From: Bacillota bacterium
GTDB taxonomy: Bacteria > Bacillota > Clostridia > Christensenellales > UMGS416
Reading direction: 5' to 3'
Length of the DNA: 41,830 bases
NCBI GenBank assembly: GCA_023428265.1
Contig: JAEYYW010000072.1
Location: 1-41,830 of the forward strand
The position numbers and the translations under genes were made by a program. Shown piece by piece: positions 31,149 through 39,181 of this stretch. The notes beneath the pieces are model-generated. The model saw only the letters and a program-made list of their open reading frames with translations. It was not told where the DNA came from and did not search any database. How positions within the stretch are numbered: position 1 is the stretch's first letter; each line of letters starts with the position of its first letter.

Positions 31149-32063
31149 ATGAAAATCGACCGCCTTTTGGGCATCATCACAGTCCTGTTGCAGAAGGGGA
31201 AGGCAACTGCTCCCGAGCTTGCCAAGCGGTTTGAGGTCTCCACCCGCACGATCTTTCGCGATGTGGAGGATATCTGCAAGGCAGGCATCCCTTTGGTTAC
31301 GGCCCAAGGCGGAGGGGGCGGCATCTCCATCGCCGATGGTTACCGTCTGAACCACAGCGCCCTCACCCTGGATGAAATGGATAGCATCCTGACCGGCTTG
31401 AAAAGCATTGTGAGCGTGTCTGACCCGTCCAGGATTGAGCGCCTGATCTCCAAGCTGGCTCCGGGGCGGAAGGCTGTGGTTTCCATCCAGGACAGCATTG
31501 TGATTGATTTGGCTTCGCACCAGAAAGCAAGCCTGGAGCAGAAAATCACGTTGATCCGTTCGGCCATAGCCGATAGCAAGCTGGTATCCTTTGAGTATTA
31601 TTCGGAGAAAGGCCACCAGACCCGCGTGATTGAGCCATACTACATTGCTTTCAAGTGGAATGCCTGGTATGTGTTTGGCTACTGCAAAGACCGTGATGAT
31701 TTTCGCCTGTTCAAAATGAACCGTCTGTGGGAAGCCCGCGTGCTGGACGAGTCTTTCTTCCCCCGCGAAATCCCCGTGGAAGAATATGACCTGGATGGCT
31801 ATTTCGAAGGCGGCCAAACGGTCACACTTCTGTTTGACAAGTCCGTGGAATATCTTCTGGCGGAGGATTACGGCCCCGAAAGCTACTCCTTTGACGCGTT
31901 GGGGCGCATCCGCATGACGGTGAGCTATACCAACGAGCGCTACATCCGACGCTGGATCCTGGGCTTCGGCGATGACGCCGTGGTGCTGGACCCACCGGAA
32001 ATGGCCGAGGAGATCAAACAAACCGTGAAAAACCTCAATCATCTGTACAGACTTGACAAGTAG
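31149..32063 (+). CDS. YafY-type transcriptional regulator with WYL domain
   Basis: A 304-residue regulator with an N-terminal HTH_11 domain (residues 1-60: MKIDRLLGIITVLLQKGKATAPELAKRFEVSTRTIFRDVEDI) and a C-terminal WYL domain (about 135-210, with VSFEYYSEKG, RVIEPYYIAFKWNAWYVFGYC and DFRLFKMNRL) plus a WCX-like end. WYL proteins sense small ligands or nucleic-acid fragments; the target here is unknown. ATG 31149 has a CAGGGGAG site; an upstream ATG at 31128 is unlikely. The DUF3795 gene 50 bases downstream may be a target or partner. Confidence 0.93.
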   Translation: MKIDRLLGIITVLLQKGKATAPELAKRFEVSTRTIFRDVEDICKAGIPLVTAQGGGGGISIADGYRLNHSALTLDEMDSILTGLKSIVSVSDPSRIERLISKLAPGRKAVVSIQDSIVIDLASHQKASLEQKITLIRSAIADSKLVSFEYYSEKGHQTRVIEPYYIAFKWNAWYVFGYCKDRDDFRLFKMNRLWEARVLDESFFPREIPVEEYDLDGYFEGGQTVTLLFDKSVEYLLAEDYGPESYSFDALGRIRMTVSYTNERYIRRWILGFGDDAVVLDPPEMAEEIKQTVKNLNHLYRLDK

Positions 32064-32113
32064 TTGTCTTGTTCGCCATGTTATGATGGAGGAAACGATT
32101 GTGGAGGGGCATC

Positions 32114-32428
32114 ATGGCAAGTGTTTCTTATTGTGGCATAGACTGCACCGCCTGCGACTGGCGGGAAAAAATGAATTGCAAGACCTGCAAACCCTATCGC
32201 GGCGACATCTGGCATGGCACATGCCGCGTGGCCAAATGCTGCATTGAGCGGGGTGTGGAGGATTGCGGATTGTGCGATAGCCTCCCCTGCGCGCTGCTGC
32301 TCGAATTTGCCTTTGACGCCGAGCATGGCGACGGCGGCCGCCGCATCGCCAATCTGTGCAGCATCAATGGGCTGGCAGAGCCCACCTGCAATAGGTGCTG
32401 CGGGGAGAATTGCGTGAACCCCAAGTGA
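32114..32428 (+). CDS. DUF3795-family cysteine-rich protein
   Basis: A 104-residue protein with 17 cysteines, starting MASVSYCGIDCTACDW, the DUF3795 signature; further cysteines occur in NCKTC, CRVAKCC, DCGLCDSLPC and CNRCCGENC. The pattern suggests zinc or iron-sulfur binding; function is unknown. ATG 32114 follows GGAGGGG; an in-frame GTG at 32099 would add five residues but has no site. It lies between the WYL regulator (same strand) and a convergent padR gene six bases away. Confidence 0.8.
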   Translation: MASVSYCGIDCTACDWREKMNCKTCKPYRGDIWHGTCRVAKCCIERGVEDCGLCDSLPCALLLEFAFDAEHGDGGRRIANLCSINGLAEPTCNRCCGENCVNPK

Positions 32429-32434
32429 GGAAGA

Positions 32435-33004
32435 TTACGGCACATTGGATAGGAAGCTGTTCCACAGCAAATCTCCGCCGATGCGGGCAAGCAGCTCCCG
32501 CACGGCGGAGAGCTCCGCCTGCACGGCAAGCAACTCATGCTTGACTGCCATCAGACCCGTGTAGGGCATGGAGGTGCTTGCCTCAAAACTCGCGATCACG
32601 CGCTTGAGCATCATTTCAGAGTTTTCCAGCTTCTTGAGCTTCCTGAGAATCGTCTCGACGGCTTGGTCCCGATCCAAATGGCAGATCATCAGCATCGCGA
32701 TGTGGGTTTTCCGGTTGTCCAGCTCTGTGCTGCCAAGGAAAGAAAGAAGCGTTTCGCGCAGGCTTTTGCGGCCCACTTCGTTGATCGTATAGACCTTCTT
32801 TTCGGGCATGTTTCCCTCGCGCGCCGTCTGGCAGTCGATCAACCCGGCCTCGGCCAGCGAGCGAATCGTGGCATAGAGCGATGACACCGCGATGGGCAGC
32901 CACTTCCGGATGCTGATGCGCTCCAGCATCTTCTTGATTTCATAAGGGTTGATTGGCTTTTCGGCGATAATGCCAAGCACCAGCGCGGAAGAATAGGAAA
33001 GCAT
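32435..33004 (-). CDS. PadR-family transcriptional regulator
   Basis: A 189-residue regulator. The N-terminal winged helix (LSYSSALVLGIIAEKPINPYEIKKML, then SSLYATIRSLAEAGLI) matches PadR, and the C-terminal half (about 95-189) is helical with a Vir_C-like coiled region, as in longer PadR members. The start at 33004 follows GGAGGG; an upstream in-frame ATG at 33046 lies in the promoter region. Target genes are unknown; the divergent Nudix gene is a candidate. Confidence 0.88.
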   Translation of the reverse strand: MLSYSSALVLGIIAEKPINPYEIKKMLERISIRKWLPIAVSSLYATIRSLAEAGLIDCQTAREGNMPEKKVYTINEVGRKSLRETLLSFLGSTELDNRKTHIAMLMICHLDRDQAVETILRKLKKLENSEMMLKRVIASFEASTSMPYTGLMAVKHELLAVQAELSAVRELLARIGGDLLWNSFLSNVP

Positions 33005-33025
33005 GCTGTAACCCTCCGAATTAAT

Positions 33026-33073
33026 ATCAATATAAATTAGTATCAAAATACACTAGGAGCCATTTTTTGTCAA
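33026..33073 (-). promoter_or_regulatory. padR promoter with AT-rich repeats
   Basis: On the minus strand TTGACA (33068-33073) and TATTTT (33045-33050) are 17 bases apart. Between the -10 and the ribosome binding site, TATCAA occurs twice on the plus strand (about 33025-33030 and 33041-33046) in an AT-rich stretch, a plausible autoregulatory operator. Confidence 0.6.
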
Positions 33074-33115
33074 TTGTAGTGAGGCAAATTTCGTCTTTTT
33101 TCGTCATTTTCCATA

Positions 33116-33144
33116 TCGACAACCGAATGTGCCTATGCTATGAT
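33116..33144 (+). promoter_or_regulatory. Promoter of the Nudix gene
   Basis: TCGACA (33116-33121) and TATGAT (33139-33144) with a 17-base spacer; divergent from the padR promoter. Confidence 0.6.
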
Positions 33145-33171
33145 TTCCAACGTTCGCATGCGGAGGATTTT

Positions 33172-33675
33172 ATGGAGATTTGGGATATCCTGGATGAACA
33201 TGGCGTTCCAACCGGACGCACAGTTGCCAGAGGGGACAAGTTGCATGCCGGTGAATATTACTTAGCTGTGCACATTTGGATCATCAACGCCAAGGGCGAA
33301 TACCTGATCCAGCAGCGTGACAGTGCCAAGCCACTCTGGCCCGGCATGTGGGCGGCCACCGGCGGCGCGGCGATTGCGGGTGAAACCGGCCTGCAGGCGG
33401 CACTGCGCGAGGTGGAGGAAGAGTTGGGTATCAAGCCTGACCCTGCGCGCATGGAGTTGCTCACGAGAACCAGGCGTGAGGATTTCTTCACTGACTTGTT
33501 CCTTCTGCGGCAAGAGATCAACCTTGATGATGTGGTGATGCAGCCCGGTGAGGTGTGCGCGGTCCGCTGGGTCGACCGGACGGAAATTGAAAGGCTTGTG
33601 CAGGCCGGCAAGTTTGTGAAATACCGATATCTGCAGAGTTTTTTGCAGGGCTTGCCGATCAGCGAAACATTGTGA
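33172..33675 (+). CDS. Nudix hydrolase
   Basis: A 167-residue Nudix protein of the YfcD/IPP-isomerase-like subgroup (EIWDILDEHGVPTGRTV start, WIINAKGEYLIQQR). The Nudix box is complete, from GGAAIAGET to REVEEELGI, giving the metal-binding glutamates. The substrate cannot be predicted. ATG 33172 has a GCGGAGG site; the frame is open further upstream but across the promoter. A DUF486 gene follows after 16 bases and is probably cotranscribed. Confidence 0.93.
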   Translation: MEIWDILDEHGVPTGRTVARGDKLHAGEYYLAVHIWIINAKGEYLIQQRDSAKPLWPGMWAATGGAAIAGETGLQAALREVEEELGIKPDPARMELLTRTRREDFFTDLFLLRQEINLDDVVMQPGEVCAVRWVDRTEIERLVQAGKFVKYRYLQSFLQGLPISETL

Positions 33676-33691
33676 AACAGGAGTCTCTCGT

Positions 33692-34069
33692 ATGAAAACA
33701 ATCGCGCTCTTGCTGGCGTCCAACGTCTTTATGACATTTGCCTGGTATGGCCACCTGAAATATCGCGATAAACCGCTCTGGATTGTGATCCTGGCGAGCT
33801 GGGGCATCGCCTTTTTTGAGTATTGCCTGCAAGTGCCTGCCAACCGCCTGGGTTATGGCATGTTTTCCGCGGCCCAACTAAAGATCATCCAGGAAGTGAT
33901 TTCACTGACCACATTCGCCGCTTTCTCGGTGATGTTTCTGAAAGAGCAGCTTCGCTGGAATTACATCGTGGCCTTCGCGCTCATTGTGGCGGCGGTGTTC
34001 TTTGTGTTTCTGGGCCGCGACGAAGGCGCGGCAAAGGAAGCGGTTGCCGCCGGGCAAAGCCTATACTGA
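33692..34069 (+). CDS. DUF486 (DMT-superfamily) small membrane protein
   Basis: A 125-residue protein with four predicted membrane helices (roughly residues 3-18, 27-45, 63-82, 89-108), like small multidrug-resistance-type members of the drug/metabolite transporter superfamily. The conserved features TFAWYGHLKY, FFEYCLQVPANRLGY and QLKIIQEVISL are those of DUF486. The last 17 residues are an Ala-rich tail. An ACAGGAG site precedes the ATG. Transport activity is unproven. Confidence 0.88.
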   Translation: MKTIALLLASNVFMTFAWYGHLKYRDKPLWIVILASWGIAFFEYCLQVPANRLGYGMFSAAQLKIIQEVISLTTFAAFSVMFLKEQLRWNYIVAFALIVAAVFFVFLGRDEGAAKEAVAAGQSLY

Positions 34070-34143
34070 GCGCAGCACGTGGATATGACCGATAGATCCC
34101 AAATCGTTCATTGATCCTTTACCTTTTTGTTACAGCTTGGATG

Positions 34144-34172
34144 TTGAATCGAAAAAGAAAGCCCCATATAAT
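34144..34172 (+). promoter_or_regulatory. Promoter of the phosphotransferase-family gene
   Basis: TTGAAT (34144-34149) and a perfect TATAAT (34167-34172) with a 17-base spacer, about 24 bases before the predicted ribosome binding site. Confidence 0.75.
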
Positions 34173-34202
34173 GATCTTATTAATGCGTGAGGGCAAAACC
34201 GT

Positions 34203-35003
34203 ATGATACAACTGGCGAAGTTAAAGGTGCTGGGTGAAGGCCGGCTATCCAATGTTTACCGCTTGGATGAGGCCCGTTTGCTGAAGGTTTTCAAATTTGA
34301 GCATGTCGCCGAATATGAGTTTAAACAGACCAGTGCAGTCTGGAATGCCGGTGTTTCTCGCCAGAAGCCCCATTCAATGACATGTGTGGAAGGCCGCGAA
34401 GCGATCATCTATGACTATCTAGACGGCAAACTGCTGATGGATGTGCTGCGTGAAGACATGCGCCATGTGCTCAAGCACATCCGCCGCATGGCCGATTGCC
34501 ACGCCGCTATCCTGAAAGGCGTCTGCAAAGAGCTGCCATGCTATCGGGATGGGCTGCAGTACGCGATCGGGCATGCCCCTCATATCTCGGAGGGCCAGCG
34601 GGCATGCCTGCTGCAAGGTCTGAAAGCGATGCCGGACGGCGACCATGTGCTGCATGGCGATCTGCACCCGATGAATATCCTGGAGTGCGCCGACGGTTTG
34701 CATGCCATCGACTGGATGACCGGCAGCCGTGGTGACCCCGCTGCCGATATCGCCAGATCGTGGTTCATGCTCAGGCATTCATCCGCAGAGGGGAAGGGCA
34801 GCTTTCTCACAGAAATTACGCAGCCGGTATTGGCCAAGGTTTACCTGGATCGCGTGTGCCTGGTGGCCGGTGTTGAGAAGCAGAGTGTAATGAAGTGGAT
34901 GCCATTTGTGGCGGCTGCGCGGCTGACGGAAGACAGGCCCGACGATGAGGTGCGCACCATTCAACAGATTGTGGGGCAATACTGCGGCCCGGCAGTAAAA
35001 TAA
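34203..35003 (+). CDS. Aminoglycoside/choline phosphotransferase-family kinase
   Basis: A 266-residue protein with the APH-type kinase fold: an N-terminal lobe with GEGRLSNVYRL and a Lys in LLKVFK, the catalytic loop HGDLHPMNIL and the metal site IDWMTGSRGDPAADIA. Such proteins phosphorylate sugars, choline or antibiotics; low overall likeness to known resistance enzymes means resistance should not be assumed. ATG 34203 has a GTGAGGG site. It is a single-gene unit with its own promoter and a shared terminator. Confidence 0.85.
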   Translation: MIQLAKLKVLGEGRLSNVYRLDEARLLKVFKFEHVAEYEFKQTSAVWNAGVSRQKPHSMTCVEGREAIIYDYLDGKLLMDVLREDMRHVLKHIRRMADCHAAILKGVCKELPCYRDGLQYAIGHAPHISEGQRACLLQGLKAMPDGDHVLHGDLHPMNILECADGLHAIDWMTGSRGDPAADIARSWFMLRHSSAEGKGSFLTEITQPVLAKVYLDRVCLVAGVEKQSVMKWMPFVAAARLTEDRPDDEVRTIQQIVGQYCGPAVK

Positions 35004-35004
35004 A

Positions 35005-35034
35005 AGGCAGACTGGATGACCAGCCTGCCTTTTT
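35005..35034. terminator. Bidirectional terminator
   Basis: AGGCAG (35005-35010) and CTGCCT (35025-35030) with inner CTGG/CCAG form a stem flanked by AAAA on the left and TTTTT on the right, serving both the kinase gene and the convergent oadG gene. Confidence 0.85.
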
Positions 35035-35043
35035 CAATTCTGC

Positions 35044-35193
35044 TTAGTCCTCTGCGTTTTCCGACTGCTTTGACGGCAAGAGCGCCATCAGCCCTTTGAT
35101 CATTCCGAAGAAGATTGCCAGCACCGCGAAAACGGAGCCCACGCCGATGCCCATCACCTTCAGGGCTTCCACAAACATTGTTCCGATACTCAT
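35044..35193 (-). CDS. oadG: Short OadG-like sodium-pump gamma subunit
   Basis: A 49-residue protein with one membrane helix (about residues 12-38, KVMGIGVGSVFAVLAIFFGMIKG) and a charged tail (PSKQSENAED), the pattern of the small gamma subunit that anchors sodium-translocating decarboxylases. It is short compared with typical OadG (about 80 or more residues). The start follows GGGAGG located in the end of oadB, one base after the oadB stop, so it is coupled to it. The longer open frame upstream is an overlap with oadB. Function is inferred from context. Confidence 0.7.
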   Translation of the reverse strand: MSIGTMFVEALKVMGIGVGSVFAVLAIFFGMIKGLMALLPSKQSENAED

Positions 35194-35194
35194 C

Positions 35195-36325
35195 TCAGTG
35201 ACCTCCCAAAAGGGCCAGAATGATCGCGCCGGCAATGACTGAGCCGATCTGGCCGGCCACATTGGCCCCGATGGCCGGCATCAGGATGAAGTTGGACGGG
35301 TCTTCCTTCTGCGCCATACGCTGGATGACCCTGGCCGACATCGGGAAAGCGGAAATACCCGCCGCGCCGATCATCGGGTTGATCTTCTTCTTCAAAAACA
35401 GGTTGATGAACTTGGCGAACATCACGCCGCCGGCGGTGTCAAACACGAAGGCCAGGATTCCGATGCCGAAGATCAAAGCCGTCTGCGGCGTCAGGAACTC
35501 GTTGGCAGTCATCGTGGAGCCGATGGTGATGCCCAGCAGCAGCGTGACCAGATAGGCCAGCTCGTTCTGAGCGGTTTCACTGAGCCTGCCCAGCACGCCG
35601 CACTCGCGGATCAGGTTGCCGAACATCAGAGAACCGACCAGACCCACGCTCATCGGGGCAACCAGACCTGCCACCAGTGTGATGGCGATGGGGAAAATGA
35701 TCTTGACCGCCTTGGACACCTCCACGTCGGTGTGGCTGTCCATACGGATCATGCGCTCCTGCTTTGTCGTGAGGGCGCGGATCACCGGCGGCTGGATCAG
35801 CGGCACCAGCGACATGTAGGAATATGCGGCCACCGTGATGGGGCCGATATACTTGGGTGCAAACAGGTTGCCCACATAGATGGAGGTGGGGCCGTCGGCC
35901 GCGCCGATGATGCCCACGGCAGCGGCTTCCTTCAGGCTGAAGATTTCCGGCCAGAAGAAGTTGCACGCCACAGCCAGCAACAGGGCCGCAAAAATACCAA
36001 ACTGCGCCGCCGCGCCAAAGAACAATGTGACAGGCTGCTTCAGCAGCGGCCCAAAGTCAATCATCGCACCCACGGCGATGAAGATCAGGATCGGGAAAAG
36101 CTCGGTCTTGATCCCCGCATTGTAAAGAACGCCCAGAAAGCCTTCGGCTCCGATGGCTGAGGAGAAGGGTATGTTTGCCAGAATCGCGCCGAAGCCGATC
36201 GGCAGCAGAAGCATGGGTTCATACTCAAACTTAATGGCCAGCACGATCAGTGCCGCACCGATTAAGATCATGACCAGCTCGCCGACTCCAAACCCCATGA
36301 TGCCCTTGGTCAGTTCCTGTAACAT
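35195..36325 (-). CDS. oadB: Sodium-translocating decarboxylase beta subunit
   Basis: A 376-residue integral membrane protein with about nine to eleven helices that couples decarboxylation of a biotin-bound carboxyl group to sodium export. Diagnostic segments are the IGAADGPTSIYVGNLFAPKYIGPITVAAYSYMSL-type block and NPMIGAAGISAFPMSARV followed by the conserved NFILMPAIGANVAGQIGSV. The AAAGGCGG site is good. Only a short gamma subunit follows; no alpha (carboxyltransferase) or biotin carrier gene is in the window, so the partner (oxaloacetate, methylmalonyl-CoA or glutaconyl-CoA decarboxylase) is unknown. Confidence 0.93.
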   Translation of the reverse strand: MLQELTKGIMGFGVGELVMILIGAALIVLAIKFEYEPMLLLPIGFGAILANIPFSSAIGAEGFLGVLYNAGIKTELFPILIFIAVGAMIDFGPLLKQPVTLFFGAAAQFGIFAALLLAVACNFFWPEIFSLKEAAAVGIIGAADGPTSIYVGNLFAPKYIGPITVAAYSYMSLVPLIQPPVIRALTTKQERMIRMDSHTDVEVSKAVKIIFPIAITLVAGLVAPMSVGLVGSLMFGNLIRECGVLGRLSETAQNELAYLVTLLLGITIGSTMTANEFLTPQTALIFGIGILAFVFDTAGGVMFAKFINLFLKKKINPMIGAAGISAFPMSARVIQRMAQKEDPSNFILMPAIGANVAGQIGSVIAGAIILALLGGH

Positions 36326-36536
36326 GTGATTCCGCCTTTCGGGTATAATTTGACTCGGGTATATTTATGTATGTAAAACCTGCCTTAGTCAATGGGGCGC
36401 AGACTGCCAGACGCAGTGATGCCCACACTTTTTTATTCTACAATTTTTTCGCGGGCAAAGCCAGACCCAGATCACTAAAAACAACTCATTCTCGCTGAAT
36501 ATTTCCAAAACGTTCAGTTCTATTCCGGCTTGTTGC

Positions 36537-36563
36537 ACACTTGGGATGCAAAGTCATATGATG
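36537..36563 (+). promoter_or_regulatory. Possible sigma-K type promoter of the cotJ operon
   Basis: AC (36537-36538) followed after 16 bases by CATATGATG (36555-36563) nearly matches the mother-cell sigma-K pattern (AC, 16-17 bases, CATAnnnTA; one mismatch). It lies about 40 bases before cotJA. The rest of 36326-36604 has no gene; it is AT-rich and also holds the oadB leader on the other strand. Confidence 0.35.
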
Positions 36564-36604
36564 CAATGAGATATCAATCCCATGACCCGATAGGAGATGA
36601 ATTT

Positions 36605-36799
36605 ATGGAGCAGCCAGGAAATACAAACGGAACTCCAAACAGCCAGGCGGGAGCAACCAGCGGCAGTTGCCAAGGGGGTATATTCGTGCCGGTGCAGCAG
36701 GACGGAAGCATATGGCCTCCGGAAGAGGCACTGGTGAGAGGCACGGCGTTCCCCTGTCTCTTTGACCCTTGGCAGAAGGGAGAGAGTTACTGTGAATAA
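36605..36799 (+). CDS. cotJA: Spore coat protein CotJA
   Basis: A 64-residue spore-coat-associated protein. The C-terminal half carries the CotJA pattern, IWPPEEALVRGTAFPCLFDPW; the N-terminal 30 residues are low-complexity (Asn, Gly, Ser, Gln). ATG 36605 has an AGGAGATG site. It overlaps cotJB by eight bases, as expected for the compact cotJABC operon whose products assemble into the spore coat in the mother cell. Confidence 0.88.
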   Translation: MEQPGNTNGTPNSQAGATSGSCQGGIFVPVQQDGSIWPPEEALVRGTAFPCLFDPWQKGESYCE

Positions 36800-37088
36800 T
36801 GAGGCGATGAATGAGATGCAGGTGATGCTGCTGCAGATCCAGCAGTGGCAGTTTACGCTTGTGGACCTGAACCTTTATCTCAACACGCACCCGACGGACA
36901 AGATGGCTTTGACCACCTATAACACGCTCTACAATCAGCTTCATGAGATGATGATGTCGTTCAGCATGAAATACGGTCCGCTGATGAACTTCGGCCACGC
37001 ATATGGCGGCGCGGAGGAGTTCCTTTGGATCAAAGAACCATGGCCGTGGCAGACAGCGGCAAACACCGCGCTGGCCTTCAGGGGGTGA
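36792..37088 (+). CDS. cotJB: Spore coat protein CotJB
   Basis: A 98-residue coat protein. The core MLLQIQQWQFTLVDLNLYLNTHP, then YNTLYNQLHEM and KYGPLMNFGH, is diagnostic of CotJB. Translation begins at GTG 36792 after AAGGGAGAG; the frame is open upstream but overlaps cotJA. cotJC follows six bases after its stop. The C-terminus (EPWPWQTAANTALAFRG) is slightly longer than in Bacillus. Confidence 0.92.
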   Translation: MNNEAMNEMQVMLLQIQQWQFTLVDLNLYLNTHPTDKMALTTYNTLYNQLHEMMMSFSMKYGPLMNFGHAYGGAEEFLWIKEPWPWQTAANTALAFRG

Positions 37089-37094
37089 AAGAGC

Positions 37095-37263
37095 ATGTGG
37101 ATATATCAAAAGAATCTTGAGTTTCCGGTAAAGATCAAGAAACCGGACCCTCGCATGGCGACCACGATTATCACGCAATACGGCGGACCCGACGGAGAGC
37201 TGGCCGCTTCGCTTCGCTACCTGTCGCAGCGATACGCGATGCCCACAGAGCGGGCCAAGGCCT
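37095..37263 (+). pseudogene. cotJC: CotJC N-terminal fragment, cut at about codon 56
   Basis: CotJC is a manganese-catalase-like coat protein of about 190 residues. Here the first 56 codons are perfectly normal (MWIYQKNLEFPVKIKKPDPR, then TIITQYGGPDGELAASLRYL and SQRYAMPTERAKA), after which homology stops at about 37263. Relatives continue with LTDIGTEELAHLE. The frame runs on for 26 unrelated codons to a stop at 37341-37343, inside the 3' end of a convergent serine recombinase gene that ends at 37292. No cotJC 3' part is found elsewhere in the window. The layout resembles the 5' half of sigK beside skin, so the gene may be restored by excision. Confidence 0.88.
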
Positions 37264-37291
37264 CGACTACAAAATGTATCAGGTTGCCTGG

Positions 37292-38962
37292 TCAGCAGCC
37301 TACTGTATCACCCTGGATGGTTTCCAATGCTTTTTTCAGGTGAATGTCGTCCTCGGACCGGTCTGCCACATTCCAGACAAAGTGCAGGCCCTTGCTCTCC
37401 AAATTCTTCTCATCAGTGAACGTGTAGGCCTCAATATGATGGAATATCTTTTTGAGCATTGTGTTGTCAAGGTGTTCCGGATCAATCGCATGAAGGTTCT
37501 GTTTAAATGCATCGTGCTTTCTCCGGGCCGTTGATATTTCCGCTTCCATGGTTTTATAACGATGAAGCAGGGTTTCCAGATCCCGCTTGCGGGCTTGCAG
37601 GGCAGTGTTTTGCTGCCTAAACTGCTCCTCACCGATGACCTTTCGGGTGAGCAGCAGTAAAATGGTGGTGCAGGCTTCATTGGTTTCCTCGAGCTCCTCC
37701 TTCCAGGCCTGGGCCTGCTCCGGCGACCGCTCGTTTGTGAGGAACAGCTGGACATACTGCTCAAACAGGTCGTCCAGTTTGCGTGGATCCGCTATGACCC
37801 GGTTGATTTCCATCCGGGTCTGCGTGATCAGTTCTTCCTCTCGCCAGGAATTCCGAAAAGGGCAGCTTGCGGCGTGCTGCAGATCATGGGCTGCGCAAAC
37901 CCACTCAACCCCCATTTTCCTGGAGCCATCCTTCCGCTTCCACCCCCAGAGTTTTTTCCTGCGCAGTGCCTGATTGCAGCCATGGCAGCGCAAGAGATTG
38001 CTGAACAGGTGCTTAGTGCTGGGCCGGTTTTTCCGGCTGCTCAGATCCGCCCTTTTCTTGCGCTCTTCCTGCGCCGCATAGAAGCACTCATCATCAACCG
38101 CGCGCAGGTCTTCACGGTCGGTTACAATCCATTCCGATGCGTCGGTTGCTTTTTGGCTGTTGAATTTAACGCCGTTGCAGACGAGTGACTCCACATTCAC
38201 ATCTGTGTTTTCAAAGCGATGGGTGATGTGCTTGCCGATATAAATCGGGTTTTGAATGATGTCAAAGACCAGCGTGGGGTACCAGGGCAGCCCTTTCCGT
38301 GTGCGTTTCCCCTCGGTGTTGAGCCGTTTTGCAATGCTGCCGCACCCCAAACCAGCCAGGTAAAGGCTGAAGATTTCTCGGACCACCTCAATTTCCGCCG
38401 CGATTGGCACAAGCATTGCGTTTTCCTTGTGATATCCATATGGCTCGCCGGCGGTCCACTTTCCTTGTTTCTGGGCATGGTGAAGGCCGAACTGCACAGC
38501 GCGGCCCTTTGATCTGCTTTCCTCTTGCGCCGCGGAGAGCAGGATGTTGATCACCATCTCGTCGTCAAAATTATTCAGGCATCCATCTTCAAATATGACC
38601 TTCACGCCAATCAGCTTTAGCTTCTTCAGTATTCCGGATCCATCCTCGACATTTCTGGCAAAGCGTTGAATGTTCTTCACATAGATGGCGTCAAAGTCTT
38701 TGCGGGTCGCATGATCAATCATGCGCTTGAAGGCTTCCCGGTTTTTGAGCTTTGTGCCGCTGATGCCTTCGTCGGCAAAAATGGATTTTATTGGCGTGAA
38801 TGTTTCGGCTCTTCCTTCTTTGGAATAGTAGACGCCGCAATCGGCCCCTTGATAACCTTCCTTCTCAAAAAGATCGGTATAGTGCCCGATTTGGTTTTTC
38901 AAGGAGTTTCGCTGGTCCTTGCTGTCTTTCGATACCCTGCAATAGGCGACGCATCTTGGCAT
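37292..38962 (-). CDS. Large serine recombinase
   Basis: A 556-residue site-specific recombinase. Order of domains: resolvase catalytic domain (residues 1-150) with the active Ser in YCRVSKDS and Arg in RFARN; recombinase domain (about 165-290, with GYHKENAMLVPI and IAKRLNTEGKRTRKG); zinc ribbon (about 330-375, LLRCHGCNQAL ... CAAHDLQHAASCPF); coiled coil (about 420-500). No damage is visible. SpoIVCA, which excises skin from B. subtilis sigK, has this architecture. The start follows GGTGGTGAT; an HTH gene lies 45 bases upstream on the same strand. Its stop is only about 28 bases from the point where cotJC homology ends, and the two genes converge. Confidence 0.95.
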   Translation of the reverse strand: MPRCVAYCRVSKDSKDQRNSLKNQIGHYTDLFEKEGYQGADCGVYYSKEGRAETFTPIKSIFADEGISGTKLKNREAFKRMIDHATRKDFDAIYVKNIQRFARNVEDGSGILKKLKLIGVKVIFEDGCLNNFDDEMVINILLSAAQEESRSKGRAVQFGLHHAQKQGKWTAGEPYGYHKENAMLVPIAAEIEVVREIFSLYLAGLGCGSIAKRLNTEGKRTRKGLPWYPTLVFDIIQNPIYIGKHITHRFENTDVNVESLVCNGVKFNSQKATDASEWIVTDREDLRAVDDECFYAAQEERKKRADLSSRKNRPSTKHLFSNLLRCHGCNQALRRKKLWGWKRKDGSRKMGVEWVCAAHDLQHAASCPFRNSWREEELITQTRMEINRVIADPRKLDDLFEQYVQLFLTNERSPEQAQAWKEELEETNEACTTILLLLTRKVIGEEQFRQQNTALQARKRDLETLLHRYKTMEAEISTARRKHDAFKQNLHAIDPEHLDNTMLKKIFHHIEAYTFTDEKNLESKGLHFVWNVADRSEDDIHLKKALETIQGDTVGC

Positions 38963-39007
38963 ATCACCACCATACTCCCAATCAAGAGTAGCAAGATGGG
39001 CCGCGAG

Positions 39008-39181
39008 CTACTTCAAACGGGCCAGCCACTTCCTGTAGAGCTCCTCCGGGATCGGTTTCAGCTGGTATTCATAGATCGTCACATCGTTTTCAGAGACATC
39101 GAGTCTCCTGGCCAGGTCTCTCCGGCTGACCATTTTCATCTGGCGATAAAGCAGCAGCTGTCGCCCGCTCAGCATCCCCAT
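39008..39181 (-). CDS. Small XRE-like helix-turn-helix protein
   Basis: A 57-residue protein: MGMLSGRQLLLYRQMKMV, SRRDLARRLDVSENDVTIYE and a C-terminal QLKPIPEELYRKWLARLK. Residues 15-40 fit a lambda-repressor-like helix-turn-helix. Start at 39181 has GGAGAGGAG seven bases upstream; a second ATG two codons later is also possible. It precedes the recombinase in an apparent operon and could be its regulator or a directionality factor; neither is shown. The 39182-39367 interval upstream has no recognisable gene and would hold the promoter and perhaps the element's other edge. Confidence 0.7.
   Translation of the reverse strand: MGMLSGRQLLLYRQMKMVSRRDLARRLDVSENDVTIYEYQLKPIPEELYRKWLARLK

Noticed and set aside
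34203..35003. Antibiotic-resistance gene
   Set aside because: The APH-type fold is shared by many housekeeping kinases, and no feature identifies an antibiotic substrate.
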